From positions 62,001-126,000 of the forward strand of contig CAYNRG010000004.1 in the NCBI GenBank assembly GCA_964399545.1: 64,000 bases of DNA. Reading direction: 5' to 3'. How positions within the stretch are numbered: position 1 is the stretch's first letter; each line of letters opens with the position of its first letter. Origin of the DNA: CAYNRG01 sp964399545. Its GTDB lineage: Bacteria > Bacillota_I > Bacilli_A > Erysipelotrichales > Erysipelotrichaceae. Below, in pieces: positions 34,795 through 43,887 of the stretch. The notes beneath the pieces were generated by a model. The model made no database searches and was not told the DNA's origin. It saw only the letters and a list, made by a program, of their open reading frames with translations. A program made the position numbers and the translations under genes.

Positions 34795-35718
34795 ATGTAT
34801 TATAAAAATATTGTGGAAACAATTGGAAATACACCATTGGTTTTATGTGAAAGGTTAAATCAATCTTTAAATCTAGAAGCAAAAATTTATGCAAAAGTGG
34901 AGTCATTTAATCCCGGAGGTAGTGTAAAAGATAGGATTGCCTATAATATGCTCAACCGAGCATTGTTAGATGGCGATATTGATCCATCATCGACTATTAT
35001 TGAAGCAACTAGTGGAAATACAGGAATTGGACTAGCGCTTGTTTGTGCTTCATTACAGTTGCGATGCATTTTGGTTATGCCAGAGACAATGACAGTGGAA
35101 AGAAGAAAATTAATTCAAGCTTATGGAGCAGAATTAGTATTGACTCCAGGTCCTAAAGGAATGCGTGGAGCATTGGAAAAAGCAAATCAGTTGTATGAGG
35201 AAATAGAGAATTCGTTTATTCCATCTCAATTTGAAAATCCAAATAATCCAGGAACGCATATGAAGACTACCGGAATGGAAATTTTAGAAGACTTGAATAA
35301 TCAAGTAGACATTTTAGTTGCGGGAATTGGAACTGGTGGAACAATTAGTGGAGTTGGTGAAATTCTGAAAAAAAGAAATCCGCAAGTGAAGGTAGTTGGA
35401 GTAGAACCAAAGGACTCTCCAGCAATTAGTCAATGTAAATCAGGGCCTCATAAAATCCAAGGAATTGGAGCGGGATTCGTTCCTTTAAACTACAACCCTG
35501 AAGTTGTCGATGAAATTCAAACTGTTACTTTTGAACAAGCTAAATTAGCAGCTCAATTGGTTGCAAGAACAGAAGGGATTTTAGTTGGGATATCTAGTGG
35601 TGCAGCAATGGCAATTGCTATTGAATTGGCAAAAGATGAATCTAACCGTGATAAAAATATTGTAGTTATTCTACCAGATTCAGGAGAAAAATATCTATCT
35701 ACAGACTTATTTGATTAA
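34795..35718 (+). CDS. cysK: Cysteine synthase (O-acetylserine sulfhydrylase)
   Basis: This PLP enzyme makes cysteine from O-acetylserine and sulfide. The PLP lysine lies in NPGGSVKDR (about residues 35-43), the substrate loop is EATSGNTGIG, and the PLP phosphate loop is GIGTGGTISG. The GISSGAA motif is near residue 260. At 307 residues the length is normal. AGGAGG sits five to eight bases upstream of the chosen ATG. With the divergent cysE it makes the complete two-step pathway and the proteins normally form the cysteine synthase complex. Confidence 0.95.
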   Translation: MYYKNIVETIGNTPLVLCERLNQSLNLEAKIYAKVESFNPGGSVKDRIAYNMLNRALLDGDIDPSSTIIEATSGNTGIGLALVCASLQLRCILVMPETMTVERRKLIQAYGAELVLTPGPKGMRGALEKANQLYEEIENSFIPSQFENPNNPGTHMKTTGMEILEDLNNQVDILVAGIGTGGTISGVGEILKKRNPQVKVVGVEPKDSPAISQCKSGPHKIQGIGAGFVPLNYNPEVVDEIQTVTFEQAKLAAQLVARTEGILVGISSGAAMAIAIELAKDESNRDKNIVVILPDSGEKYLSTDLFD

Positions 35719-35761
35719 ATCAAAAAATATTTAGGAAAAATTATCCTATGAGTATATTGGG

Positions 35762-35788
35762 CCATTGAGTTCTATCAATGGTCTTTTT
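35762..35788 (+). terminator. Rho-independent terminator after cysK
   Basis: CCATTGA/TCAATGG form a seven-pair stem with a six-base loop, followed by TCTTTTT. Confidence 0.82.
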
Positions 35789-35803
35789 CTATGAATAAAG
35801 TAA
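35789..35803. repeat. 15-bp direct repeat, left copy
   Basis: CTATGAATAAAGTAA occurs here and again at 36875-36889 in the same direction, with similar bases continuing for about 20 more positions. The two copies bracket the membrane-protein pseudogene. They may mark an insertion or a duplication. Confidence 0.4.
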
Positions 35804-36007
35804 TGTAGGAAAATAAAAAGTTGAACCAATGAATAGAAGTAAATACCTTCGTAACCTACAGAATACTTGCTAGTATTAGAAAATCATGTAGTTAGAAAAC
35901 TAGCGGTGTACGTTGACTATGTATTTGACTAGAATCTTGTTCAAGGAAATCTATTCACTTAGGTATTAACACTATTAATAGTATTCCTTAATTGGTTTAT
36001 TTTAAAA

Positions 36008-36610
36008 CTATTTATAAGATACATCCACTTTATTGCATGCACTAATTCTATCAATAAAATCACTAATAACTAATTCCTTGATTGCCCTTTGTTCTTTATC
36101 GAACTCAGCGTAAACTTTTTCATTATTTTCATCATAATAGGATTCTTTATAAACAAGATTATTACCATAAGAATAGAGTATTAGAAGGTTATATTGTAGA
36201 ATATCACCACTATAAGCATTTATAGTTATTTGTATAAATCTCCTATTTTTAGACCATAATGTTTGTGGTTCTACTTGAAAATGTTCTACCGTGTAATGAA
36301 TGGTGTATTGGCTATCTATTAATTTTGCGTCAATACCTTTAATTACAGTATTCGGTTCATCCCCCCAAAAAAAATTCTTGTGATTTATGAAGTTGAATTT
36401 TACTTCCATCACTGTTATAAGACATATCATCACATAAATCATATACATTTTTGAGATATTTTTCAATGATATAAAACTCTGGATATTTTCCTATATATTT
36501 TTGTTCTTCTAAATAATTGTAGGTCTTGAATCTTATAATTCCAATTAATAATATTGCAATAAGTAATGTTGAAATAATCGATAGTACCTTAATAATTTTT
36601 TGTCTGTCAT
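36008..36610 (-). pseudogene. Frameshifted single-TM exported-protein gene
   Basis: From the minus-strand ATG at 36610 the frame MTDKK breaks within a six-A run; with one more A it reads on as IIKVLSIISTLLIAILLIGI, a membrane helix, then about 60 residues of outside domain. At a run of eight A and six C (plus strand 36361-36374) it changes frame again and continues as the 152-residue frame that ends at 36008. The joined product would be about 200 residues with one N-terminal anchor. No family is recognised. Both breaks lie in homopolymers, so either mutation or sequence error is possible. Confidence 0.6.
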
Positions 36611-36874
36611 ATGCGATATATCTCCCTTTACCTCTTCAAGTTGTTTTTAAATTATAACAAATAAAAAGCTAGTATTAAAGTTATTTTAGGGAGCTTTACT
36701 TAATATTTATGAAAAGATGATTAGCTTGTTGCATAACAGGGCTGGTGCTTGCTTTTCAACAAAAATTTAGTGAACCATAATTTATATAGGACTCTTGATT
36801 GATCCCCAGTGATAGTGAAGTAATATGAATGAAGTGAAACTTACAAGTTATTGCCATAAATTGATTGTCATTTA

Positions 36875-36889
36875 CTATGAATAAAGTAA
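36875..36889. repeat. 15-bp direct repeat, right copy
   Basis: This is the second copy of CTATGAATAAAGTAA, about 1.09 kb from the first and on the far side of the pseudogene. Confidence 0.4.
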
Positions 36890-36965
36890 AGTTAGATAAT
36901 CAAAAAGGGGTAGATTAAAAAATGTAGGAATAAGCTTAAAATGAATGACGTATTGGCAAAATCAA

Positions 36966-36974
36966 TGGTATAAT
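36966..36974 (+). promoter_or_regulatory. Extended -10 promoter of the YgiQ gene
   Basis: TGGTATAAT is a consensus extended -10 element 24 bases upstream of the ATG. The -35 region has ATGACG at 15-18 bases, a weak match. Confidence 0.6.
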
Positions 36975-36997
36975 GAGAACAGAAAATGGAGGGGCTT

Positions 36998-38821
36998 ATG
37001 CAGTTTTTACCAACTAATTACAAAGAAATGTTAGACAGGGATTGGGAGCAACCCGATTTTATTTATGTTAGCGGAGATGCGTATGTAGATCATCCCTCTT
37101 TTGGCGCAGCAATTATTACTAGAATGCTAGAAGCACATGGGTATAAAGTTGTGATTTTATCACAACCTAACTGGAAAAAGGATGAGGATTTCTTACAGTT
37201 TGGAAGCCCGCGCTTGGGTTTTTTAGTGAGCTCAGGAAATATAGATTCAATGGTTAATCATTATTCTGTAAATAAAAAGAAAAGAAGTAAAGATCAGTAT
37301 ACAGATCGCGGTGAAATGGGAAAAAGGCCAGATCGTGCCACTATTGTATATAGCAAAAAAATTCGCTCGTTATTCCCGGAAGCAGCAATTATAGTCGGTG
37401 GAATTGAAGCATCATTACGGAGATTAGCACATTATGATTATTGGGATAATCGTATTCGACCAAGTTTACTTTTAGATGCAGAAGCAGATTTGTTGCTCTA
37501 TGGGATGGGAGAAAATTCAATTATTGAATTAGCTGATGCTTTGAATAGTGGACTTGCAATTCAAGATATTACCTATATCCGAGGTTCAGTTTACCAAACT
37601 CCCTCTATTGATTTACTTTTTGATCCTATTATTTTGCCTTCTTTTCAAGAAATTAAAGCTAATAAGAGAACTTATGCCAAGAGTTTTAAAATGCAACATG
37701 AAAACCATGATGCTTTAAATGCAGAAGTTGTTGTGGAGCCGTATAATCAATGTTATGTTGTTCAAAACCCACCATCATTACCACTAACAAGACAACAAAT
37801 GGATGATGTATATGCTTTGAATTATATGCGTGATTTTCATCCGCAATATAACTATATTCCTGCAATAGAAGAAGTTAAATTTAGTGTTATTAGTAATCGT
37901 GGTTGTTTTGGTAGTTGTCGCTTCTGCGCTTTGACAGCTCATCAAGGAAGAATTATTCAAAGCAGATCCAAGGAGTCCATTGTTGAAGAGGTTAAGAAGA
38001 TTACCACTTATCCTGATTTCAAGGGATATATTCATGATGTAGGTGGGCCAACAGCGAACTTTTATCAACCTTCTTGTGAAAAACAATTAATTCATGGGAC
38101 GTGCAAGAAAAAAGAATGTTTACATCCTAATCCATGCAAGAGTTTGGTTGTTAGTCATAAAGATTATTTAGAAATTTTAAGAGAATGCCGTTCTGTAGAT
38201 AAGGTGAAAAAAGTTTTTATTCGCTCAGGAGTGAGATATGATTATTTGATGCATGACCCAGATGATACATTCTTCAAGGAATTAGTAGAACATCACATCA
38301 GTGGACAATTGAAGGTAGCGCCGGAACATGTTTCCGATAATGTTTTGAATTATATGGGGAAATGCAATCATCAGTTATATGATCGATTCACAAAAAAGTA
38401 TAAAAAGATGAATGAAGAGATAGGAAAAAATCAATTCTTAGTTCCATATCTTATGAGCAGTCATCCAGGGTGCACTCTTCATGATGCAATAGAACTAGCA
38501 CTGTATTTAAAACGAATTCATTATGTCCCACAGCAAGTTCAAGACTTTTATCCAACTCCATCAACAGTGAGTACATGTATGTATTACACAGGGATTGATC
38601 CTTTGACAATGAAAGAAGTATATGTGGCTAAGGAGCATAGAGATAAGCTTTTGCAAAGAGCTCTAATTCAGTTTAGCTACCCTAAAAACTATGACTTAGT
38701 CTATGAGGCGTTGAAAAAGGCAAACCGCTTGGATTTAGTAGGATATGGTAATAAATGTTTAATCCAACCAGTAGAGGCAAAGATAAAAAGGAGAGAGCAT
38801 TATGGCAAAAATAGAAAATGA
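36998..38821 (+). CDS. YgiQ-family radical SAM protein
   Basis: The family is defined by a large N-terminal domain, a radical SAM core and a C-terminal domain; the reaction remains unknown. The iron-sulfur cysteines are in CFGSCRFC (about residues 303, 307, 310), an unusual CX3CX2C spacing that fits the superfamily. GGIEASLRR and YDYWDN in the N-terminal half and QDFYPTPST near residue 515 are family signatures. GGAGGG precedes the chosen ATG; an earlier ATG four codons upstream overlaps it. The length of 607 is normal. It overlaps the next gene by 20 bases. Confidence 0.9.
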   Translation: MQFLPTNYKEMLDRDWEQPDFIYVSGDAYVDHPSFGAAIITRMLEAHGYKVVILSQPNWKKDEDFLQFGSPRLGFLVSSGNIDSMVNHYSVNKKKRSKDQYTDRGEMGKRPDRATIVYSKKIRSLFPEAAIIVGGIEASLRRLAHYDYWDNRIRPSLLLDAEADLLLYGMGENSIIELADALNSGLAIQDITYIRGSVYQTPSIDLLFDPIILPSFQEIKANKRTYAKSFKMQHENHDALNAEVVVEPYNQCYVVQNPPSLPLTRQQMDDVYALNYMRDFHPQYNYIPAIEEVKFSVISNRGCFGSCRFCALTAHQGRIIQSRSKESIVEEVKKITTYPDFKGYIHDVGGPTANFYQPSCEKQLIHGTCKKKECLHPNPCKSLVVSHKDYLEILRECRSVDKVKKVFIRSGVRYDYLMHDPDDTFFKELVEHHISGQLKVAPEHVSDNVLNYMGKCNHQLYDRFTKKYKKMNEEIGKNQFLVPYLMSSHPGCTLHDAIELALYLKRIHYVPQQVQDFYPTPSTVSTCMYYTGIDPLTMKEVYVAKEHRDKLLQRALIQFSYPKNYDLVYEALKKANRLDLVGYGNKCLIQPVEAKIKRREHYGKNRK

Positions 38822-39641
38822 TTTCTTGCAATTAGAAGTTTCATGCAAAGGAGCAGAAATCGTAAGTTTAAGTGATAAAAAAACTGGAATTGAATATATG
38901 TGGCAAGGAGATGCGACATATTGGCAGGGAAGGAATCCAATCTTATTTCCGATAGTTGGTAGTACGTGGGATAAAAAAATACACATAGGAGGAAAAGAGT
39001 TTGAGATGGGAAATCATGGATTTGTCCGATCAGCAAATTTTAAAGAAGAAAAAGTTTCGGAAACTCACATTCTTCTATCTTATGAAAATAATGAAGAAAC
39101 AGAAAGGGTCTATCCATTTCAATTTAAGCTGTGGGTAGAGTACACAATAAATAAAAAGAAAGTATTTGTAAAGTATCGTGTTGAGAATAAATCGGACTGT
39201 AGCATGCCATTTAATTTTGGATTGCATCCAGCATTTAATTGTCCGTTAGTATCAGGTGAAAGTTTTAATGAATATGAAATTCAGTTTAGTAATTCAGAAA
39301 CTTTATCCGGAATTTGTGGTCCGTTTGGTTTAAATAATCAAAAGACAATTCCACTATCTTATGAACTTTTTGAAGAAAATGAAACAATCTGCTTTGAAAA
39401 TCCAGTGTCTTCTAAAGTTTCATATACCAATGGAAAACATGGTGTTTTGATAGATACTGTTGGGTATCGCTGGCTTGCTTTTTGGACAAAGAGAACAGGA
39501 GCACCATTTTTGTGTATTGAACCATGGCATGGACATAGCGATTTTAATAGAGTTGAAGTTCCCTTTGAAAAAAGAGAAGGAACTCAACTTTTAGAACCTG
39601 GTAAAAGTTTCTTAACTACATTAGGAATAGAAATTTTTTAA
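38802..39641 (+). CDS. Aldose 1-epimerase-like protein (galactose mutarotase fold)
   Basis: The 279-residue chain has the beta-sandwich epimerase pattern with NPILFPIVG, GFVRSANF, the histidine in GLHPAFNCP (about residue 140) and CIEPWHGHSDF near residue 243. It resembles LacX-type and related 1-epimerases that interconvert anomers of sugars. The substrate is not clear. It overlaps the YgiQ-like gene by 20 bases, a sign of shared transcription. Confidence 0.85.
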   Translation: MAKIENDFLQLEVSCKGAEIVSLSDKKTGIEYMWQGDATYWQGRNPILFPIVGSTWDKKIHIGGKEFEMGNHGFVRSANFKEEKVSETHILLSYENNEETERVYPFQFKLWVEYTINKKKVFVKYRVENKSDCSMPFNFGLHPAFNCPLVSGESFNEYEIQFSNSETLSGICGPFGLNNQKTIPLSYELFEENETICFENPVSSKVSYTNGKHGVLIDTVGYRWLAFWTKRTGAPFLCIEPWHGHSDFNRVEVPFEKREGTQLLEPGKSFLTTLGIEIF

Positions 39642-39685
39642 AAAATATGGTAAAGTAGCACTACATAGAAAAAGGAGACACAGAA

Positions 39686-40414
39686 ATGATAAAGGTTATT
39701 GTTGTAAAAGACTATGATTTACTAAGTAAAGAAGCTTTTAAAGTGATGAAGGAAGTTGTTCAGGGGACAGAGAATCCTATTTTAGGCTTGGCGACAGGAT
39801 CAAGCCCAATAGGTCTATATAAAGAAATGATTAGAGATTATAAAGAAAATGGAACCTCTTATGCTAAAGCGATTAGTTTCAATTTAGATGAATATATTGG
39901 TTTGAACAAGTTTCATGAACAAACCTATTATACGTTTATGCATGAAAATTTATTTAATCACATCGATATTGAGGAGAAGAACATTCATTTACCAGTAGGC
40001 GATAGTGGTGATATTCTTTCTGAATGCCAAAAATATGAGGATTTAATGAAAGATGTTCAAGTGGATATTCAGGTGTTAGGAATTGGGAGCAATGGACATA
40101 TTGGATTCAATGAACCAGGAACATCTTTTGATAGTTTGACGCATATTATTGATTTGAAACAAGAAACAAGAGAGGATAATGCACGTTTTTTTAATGACAA
40201 TATTGACGAAGTTCCAACGCAAGCTATTACAATGGGAATTGCAACCATCATGAAAGCGAAGAAAATTCTTTTGGTAGCTTCAGGTACAAATAAGGCTGAT
40301 GCTGTAGCAGCGATGGTAAATGGAGAAGTATCGGAAAATTGTCCAGCGAGTGTTTTACAAAAACATAATGATGTAGTCGTTATTGTTGATGAATCTGCTG
40401 CGAGCAAATTATAG
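39686..40414 (+). CDS. nagB: Glucosamine-6-phosphate deaminase
   Basis: NagB converts glucosamine-6-phosphate to fructose-6-phosphate and ammonia. Conserved segments are GLATGSSPIG (phosphate loop), FNLDEYIGL with the catalytic Asp, and GIGSNGHIGFNEPG with the catalytic His. The length of 242 is normal for the short Bacillota form that lacks the allosteric tail. AAAGGAG precedes the ATG. The gene lies between the mutarotase and thioredoxin. Confidence 0.94.
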   Translation: MIKVIVVKDYDLLSKEAFKVMKEVVQGTENPILGLATGSSPIGLYKEMIRDYKENGTSYAKAISFNLDEYIGLNKFHEQTYYTFMHENLFNHIDIEEKNIHLPVGDSGDILSECQKYEDLMKDVQVDIQVLGIGSNGHIGFNEPGTSFDSLTHIIDLKQETREDNARFFNDNIDEVPTQAITMGIATIMKAKKILLVASGTNKADAVAAMVNGEVSENCPASVLQKHNDVVVIVDESAASKL

Positions 40415-40424
40415 GGATAAAAAT

Positions 40425-40736
40425 ATGAAAATGATTAAAAATATAGAAGAATTTGAAATTCTTCTTGAAAATGAGGAAACCTTTCTTATCGATTTTTTTG
40501 CTGAGTGGTGTGGACCATGTAAAATGATTGCTCCTTTTTTGGAAGAAATTGAGAAGGAACATGACGATGTTTCATTTTTAAAAGTAGATGTGGACCAGCT
40601 TCCTGAATTAGCTAAGCGATATGGGGTTATGTCTATCCCAACAATTTATACATTTAAAAAAGGACAAGTAGTAACAAATGTAACGGGTTTTCAACCTAAA
40701 CCAACACTAGAAAAATTGGTTAAAGACCTGAAATAA
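40425..40736 (+). CDS. trxA: Thioredoxin
   Basis: The 103-residue protein has the active-site motif WCGPC (about residues 28-32), the conserved DVDQ element and the cis-proline loop SIPT (about residue 73). It reduces disulfides in the cytoplasm. I chose the ATG after GGGAT because the longer open frame overlaps nagB. It may be cotranscribed with nagB, ten bases upstream. A terminator follows. Confidence 0.92.
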   Translation: MKMIKNIEEFEILLENEETFLIDFFAEWCGPCKMIAPFLEEIEKEHDDVSFLKVDVDQLPELAKRYGVMSIPTIYTFKKGQVVTNVTGFQPKPTLEKLVKDLK

Positions 40737-40761
40737 GTGATCGACTAAAATTTTAAGTAGG

Positions 40762-40794
40762 ATTCTCTTCGTAGATATATGAAGAGAATTTTTT
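40762..40794 (+). terminator. Rho-independent terminator after trxA
   Basis: A nine-pair perfect stem ATTCTCTTC/GAAGAGAAT with a ten-base loop is followed by T residues. Confidence 0.85.
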
Positions 40795-40827
40795 AATTTC
40801 ATACTAGAATTTAAGAAATTAAGTTAA

Positions 40828-40883
40828 AAATATTGTAATTTCAAGGGAAAAATAAAATAAATTAAAAAAAAATATTGCAATTT
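40828..40883. promoter_or_regulatory. Paired AAATATTG(T/C)AATTT elements, candidate operator
   Basis: Two 14-base elements that differ at one position lie at 40828-40841 and 40870-40883, with 42 bases between their starts (four helix turns). The second overlaps the promoter -35 of the regulator/pot operon. Spacing and position suit a self-regulating repressor. Confidence 0.4.
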
Positions 40884-40902
40884 ATAATTCTATCAGTATA
40901 AT
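40875..40902 (+). promoter_or_regulatory. Promoter of the regulator-potABCD operon
   Basis: TTGCAA and TATAAT are separated by 16 bases, about 65 bases upstream of the regulator ATG. Confidence 0.65.
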
Positions 40903-40966
40903 AATAATGTGTTTATTAAATGAAAACAACTTGTTTACAATTACTAAACAAAAAGAGGTGACAGAA

Positions 40967-41506
40967 ATGGATATTGGAAACCGAATAAAACAATTACGAA
41001 CTAAAAACAACTTGACTTTGGAGGAGTTAGCTAGCCGTTGTGAATTGACAAAAGGATTTTTATCACAATTGGAAAGAAACCTAACTTCACCCTCTATTCA
41101 AGCTTTGCAAGATATAGCGGAAGCATTAGGCGTTACCATGGCCAAATTCTTTCAGGAAGAAGAGGATGAAAAGATAGTTTTTAGTGAAGAAGATTATTTT
41201 ATCGATGAAAAAGAAGATAGTGTTGTGCATTGGATTGTTCCTAATGCTCAAAAAAATGAAATGGAACCAATTTTGTTAGAATTGAAAACAGGTGGAGAGA
41301 GCCAGCTAATTTCACCTCATGAAGGAGAGGAATTCGGTTATGTTTTATCCGGAAAGATAAAGCTGTTTATGGGGAATAACAAAAATGGAATTTTGGTCAA
41401 AAAGGGCGAAACCTTTTATATCCAAGGGGATGAAGAACATTATTTAAAAAATGAATCATCACAACTTGCCAAAATACTATGGATTTGTACACCACCAATA
41501 TTTTAG
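40967..41506 (+). CDS. XRE-cupin regulator of the polyamine transporter
   Basis: The protein has an XRE helix-turn-helix at about residues 6-60 (LRTKNNLTLEELASRC... LSQLERN) and a cupin domain at about 105-179 with the E-F-G-Y-V-L-S-G element and two His. PuuR-type regulators with this plan often sit in front of pot genes and sense polyamines. GAGGTG is upstream of the chosen ATG; the open frame begins 60 bases earlier inside the leader. It is followed 18 bases later by potA. Confidence 0.87.
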   Translation: MDIGNRIKQLRTKNNLTLEELASRCELTKGFLSQLERNLTSPSIQALQDIAEALGVTMAKFFQEEEDEKIVFSEEDYFIDEKEDSVVHWIVPNAQKNEMEPILLELKTGGESQLISPHEGEEFGYVLSGKIKLFMGNNKNGILVKKGETFYIQGDEEHYLKNESSQLAKILWICTPPIF

Positions 41507-41530
41507 AGAGAAGATTAGGAGGAATTGGGG

Positions 41531-43102
41531 ATGAAGAAATTAATTCAATTTAAGAATATAGTAAAATCATTTGATAGCCAAATTGTATTGAAGGGAATCA
41601 ACTTGGATATTTATGAAAATGAATTTGTAACCTTACTTGGACCATCGGGATGTGGTAAAACAACGTTATTAAGGATTTTAGGAGGATTTTTAGAGCCGAC
41701 TTCAGGGGAAGTTATTTTTGATAACGAGGATATAGCACATGTTCCTGCATATAAAAGAAATTTAAATACAGTATTTCAAAAGTATGCTTTATTTCCTCAT
41801 TTAAATGTATATGATAACATCGCTTTTGGACTTAAAATAAAAAAAATGTCAAAAGATATTATTGAGCAAAAAGTTAATCGTATGCTTAGTTTGGTTGGGC
41901 TTGATGGATATGCAAAAAGAAATGTGACTTTACTTTCAGGTGGGCAGCAACAACGAGTTGCGATTGCAAGAGCATTGGTGAATGAACCAGAAGTTTTGTT
42001 GCTAGATGAACCATTAGGGGCATTAGACTTAAAACTTCGTAAGGAGATGCAACATGAATTAAAAAGAATTCAACAAGAAGTAGGGATTACATTTATTTTC
42101 GTTACTCATGATCAAGAAGAAGCATTGACAATGAGTGATAAGATTGTAGTTATGAAGGAAGGCGAAATTCTTCAAGTTGGAACGCCAACTGAAATTTATA
42201 ACGAACCGTTAAATGAATATGTAGCAAATTTTATAGGAGACTCAAATATTATTGATGGTATTATGAAAAAAGATTATTTAGTAGAGTTTGACGATAAAAA
42301 TTACACGTGCGTTGATCACGGGTTTAAAGAAAATGAGGAAGTGGATTTAGTTATTCGACCTGAAGATATTGATCTTGTTAATCGAAATGAAGGGCTTTTA
42401 AATGGTGAAGTGAAATCTACTTTATTCAAAGGAGTCCATTATGAAATTATTGTAGAAACGGTATCTGGAACCTCAAAAACGGTAATGATGCAAGTCTTAG
42501 GAGATAAAGATATTGTTAATGAAGAAGCAAAAGAAAAGATTAGTGCTAGTAACTTTTACATGGATATTGAAGATGTACCGAACTTAACTGTTTCTGAAGT
42601 AATTGCTCGTGCTAATGCGCAAGCGTGGAATTTTGACAATGAGGATTTATCAATCAGCAAAGTCCATTATGAAGTGGAAGAGAAACCAGGAGTGTATCCT
42701 TGTTCGTTTGAAACTAATTATGGTACAAAGATTATCATTAATATAACGGTAGTAGACCCTATCTATACTGCAGATGCCAATAGAGAAGAAGCGGTTCAAG
42801 CCTTTGATTTTTATAAAACAGTAGATGAAATCAAGGAAAGCGTGGCGTTAGATACAGATTTAAAGCGATGGGCTAATGCAACAGCATGGTCTTTAGAGGA
42901 TGAGAGTGTTGTTGAAATTTATGATGTTAAATATGATTTTGATGATGAGAACATTGTGGAAGGAAGTTATCCAATTACATTTGCAACAAAAGGAAGAGAA
43001 TTTAAAATACACACAACAGATTTTAAAGAAATTGGAAGCAAAGTAGGATTAGCATTTGAGCCTGAAGATATCCATGTTATGGAAAAGCTAAGGAAATACT
43101 GA
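41531..43102 (+). CDS. potA: Spermidine/putrescine ABC transporter ATPase with an inserted region
   Basis: PotA powers polyamine uptake. Walker A GPSGCGKT (about residues 38-45), the Q-loop, the signature LSGGQQQR (about 137-144), Walker B VLLLDEP and the His loop are intact. A TOBE domain begins near residue 295 (KSTLFKGVHYEI). Instead of ending at about 360, it is interrupted for about 170 residues by two repeats (each about 70 residues, starting TVSEV and TVDEI) before the usual ending VGLAFEPEDIHVM. PotA is normally about 360 residues; this one is 523. AGGAGG lies eight bases before the chosen ATG. The next gene starts within its stop codon. Confidence 0.88.
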   Translation: MKKLIQFKNIVKSFDSQIVLKGINLDIYENEFVTLLGPSGCGKTTLLRILGGFLEPTSGEVIFDNEDIAHVPAYKRNLNTVFQKYALFPHLNVYDNIAFGLKIKKMSKDIIEQKVNRMLSLVGLDGYAKRNVTLLSGGQQQRVAIARALVNEPEVLLLDEPLGALDLKLRKEMQHELKRIQQEVGITFIFVTHDQEEALTMSDKIVVMKEGEILQVGTPTEIYNEPLNEYVANFIGDSNIIDGIMKKDYLVEFDDKNYTCVDHGFKENEEVDLVIRPEDIDLVNRNEGLLNGEVKSTLFKGVHYEIIVETVSGTSKTVMMQVLGDKDIVNEEAKEKISASNFYMDIEDVPNLTVSEVIARANAQAWNFDNEDLSISKVHYEVEEKPGVYPCSFETNYGTKIIINITVVDPIYTADANREEAVQAFDFYKTVDEIKESVALDTDLKRWANATAWSLEDESVVEIYDVKYDFDDENIVEGSYPITFATKGREFKIHTTDFKEIGSKVGLAFEPEDIHVMEKLRKY

Positions 43103-43887
43103 TGAGAAGTTTTTCTAGATTAGTTTATCCTTATGTTGTGTGGATGTTAATTATGATTGTCATTCCAATGTTGTTAATCGTTTTCTATGCATTTACAAAG
43201 GAAGGTAATGGAGTGTTGACATTACAGTTTACTCTCGATAACTTTGCAAGATTTTTTAGTGATTCAATCTTTCCTAATGTACTATGGCGGTCATTAAAAC
43301 TAGCGGTTATTACTACAGTAGTGTGCATTATGTTAGGATACCCAGCTGCGTATTTCATTTCGAAATTAAATGTAGATCGCCGACCAATTATGATTTTATT
43401 AGTTACTTTACCAATGTGGATAAATATGTTGGTAAGAACTTATGCATGGAGAGGAATTTTATTGAATTTTCCCCTTTCAGGAGAAATGAAGGTTTATATT
43501 GGGATGGTTTATAACTTTTTACCATTTATGATTTTGCAGGTATACACATCTTTAGCTAAGATGGATCAAAGCTTGATTTCTGCTGCAGAAGATTTAGGAG
43601 CAAATAAAATAGAGAGCTTTAAGCGAGTGACACTACCTTTATCAATACCTGGTGTCATTTCAGGGATTACCTTAGTCTTTTTACCAGCGGTATCTAGCTT
43701 CTTTATTCCTAAATTACTTGGTGGAGGAGATTTCGTTTTAATTGGAAACTTAATTGAAAATTATTTTGTTTCGACAGGTGATTGGAATTTTGGAGCAGCA
43801 ATATCATTGATTATGGCTATTATTATTCTACTCTCTATGATTTTGACAAAAAAATTAGATTATGAGACAAAGGGGGAATCAAATTAA
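43102..43887 (+). CDS. potB: Spermidine/putrescine ABC transporter permease
   Basis: This integral membrane protein has about six helices and the ABC permease 'EAA' loop at EDLGANKIESFKRVTLPLSIPG (about residues 175-195), which docks to PotA. Its overlap with potA and potC (one base each) shows tight coupling. Length 261 is slightly short but normal for the Bacillota form. Confidence 0.93.
   Translation: MRSFSRLVYPYVVWMLIMIVIPMLLIVFYAFTKEGNGVLTLQFTLDNFARFFSDSIFPNVLWRSLKLAVITTVVCIMLGYPAAYFISKLNVDRRPIMILLVTLPMWINMLVRTYAWRGILLNFPLSGEMKVYIGMVYNFLPFMILQVYTSLAKMDQSLISAAEDLGANKIESFKRVTLPLSIPGVISGITLVFLPAVSSFFIPKLLGGGDFVLIGNLIENYFVSTGDWNFGAAISLIMAIIILLSMILTKKLDYETKGESN

Larger units (their letters stand above)
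36611..36997. other. Intergenic region before the YgiQ gene
   Basis: No open frame longer than a few dozen codons is seen. The right copy of the 15-bp repeat is at 36875-36889 and the YgiQ promoter is at 36966-36974. Nothing else is supported. Confidence 0.5.

Noticed and set aside
41531..43102. Oversized PotA as a frame fusion of two genes
   Set aside because: The canonical C-terminal end of PotA follows the insert in frame and the next gene overlaps it normally, so an insertion is simpler.
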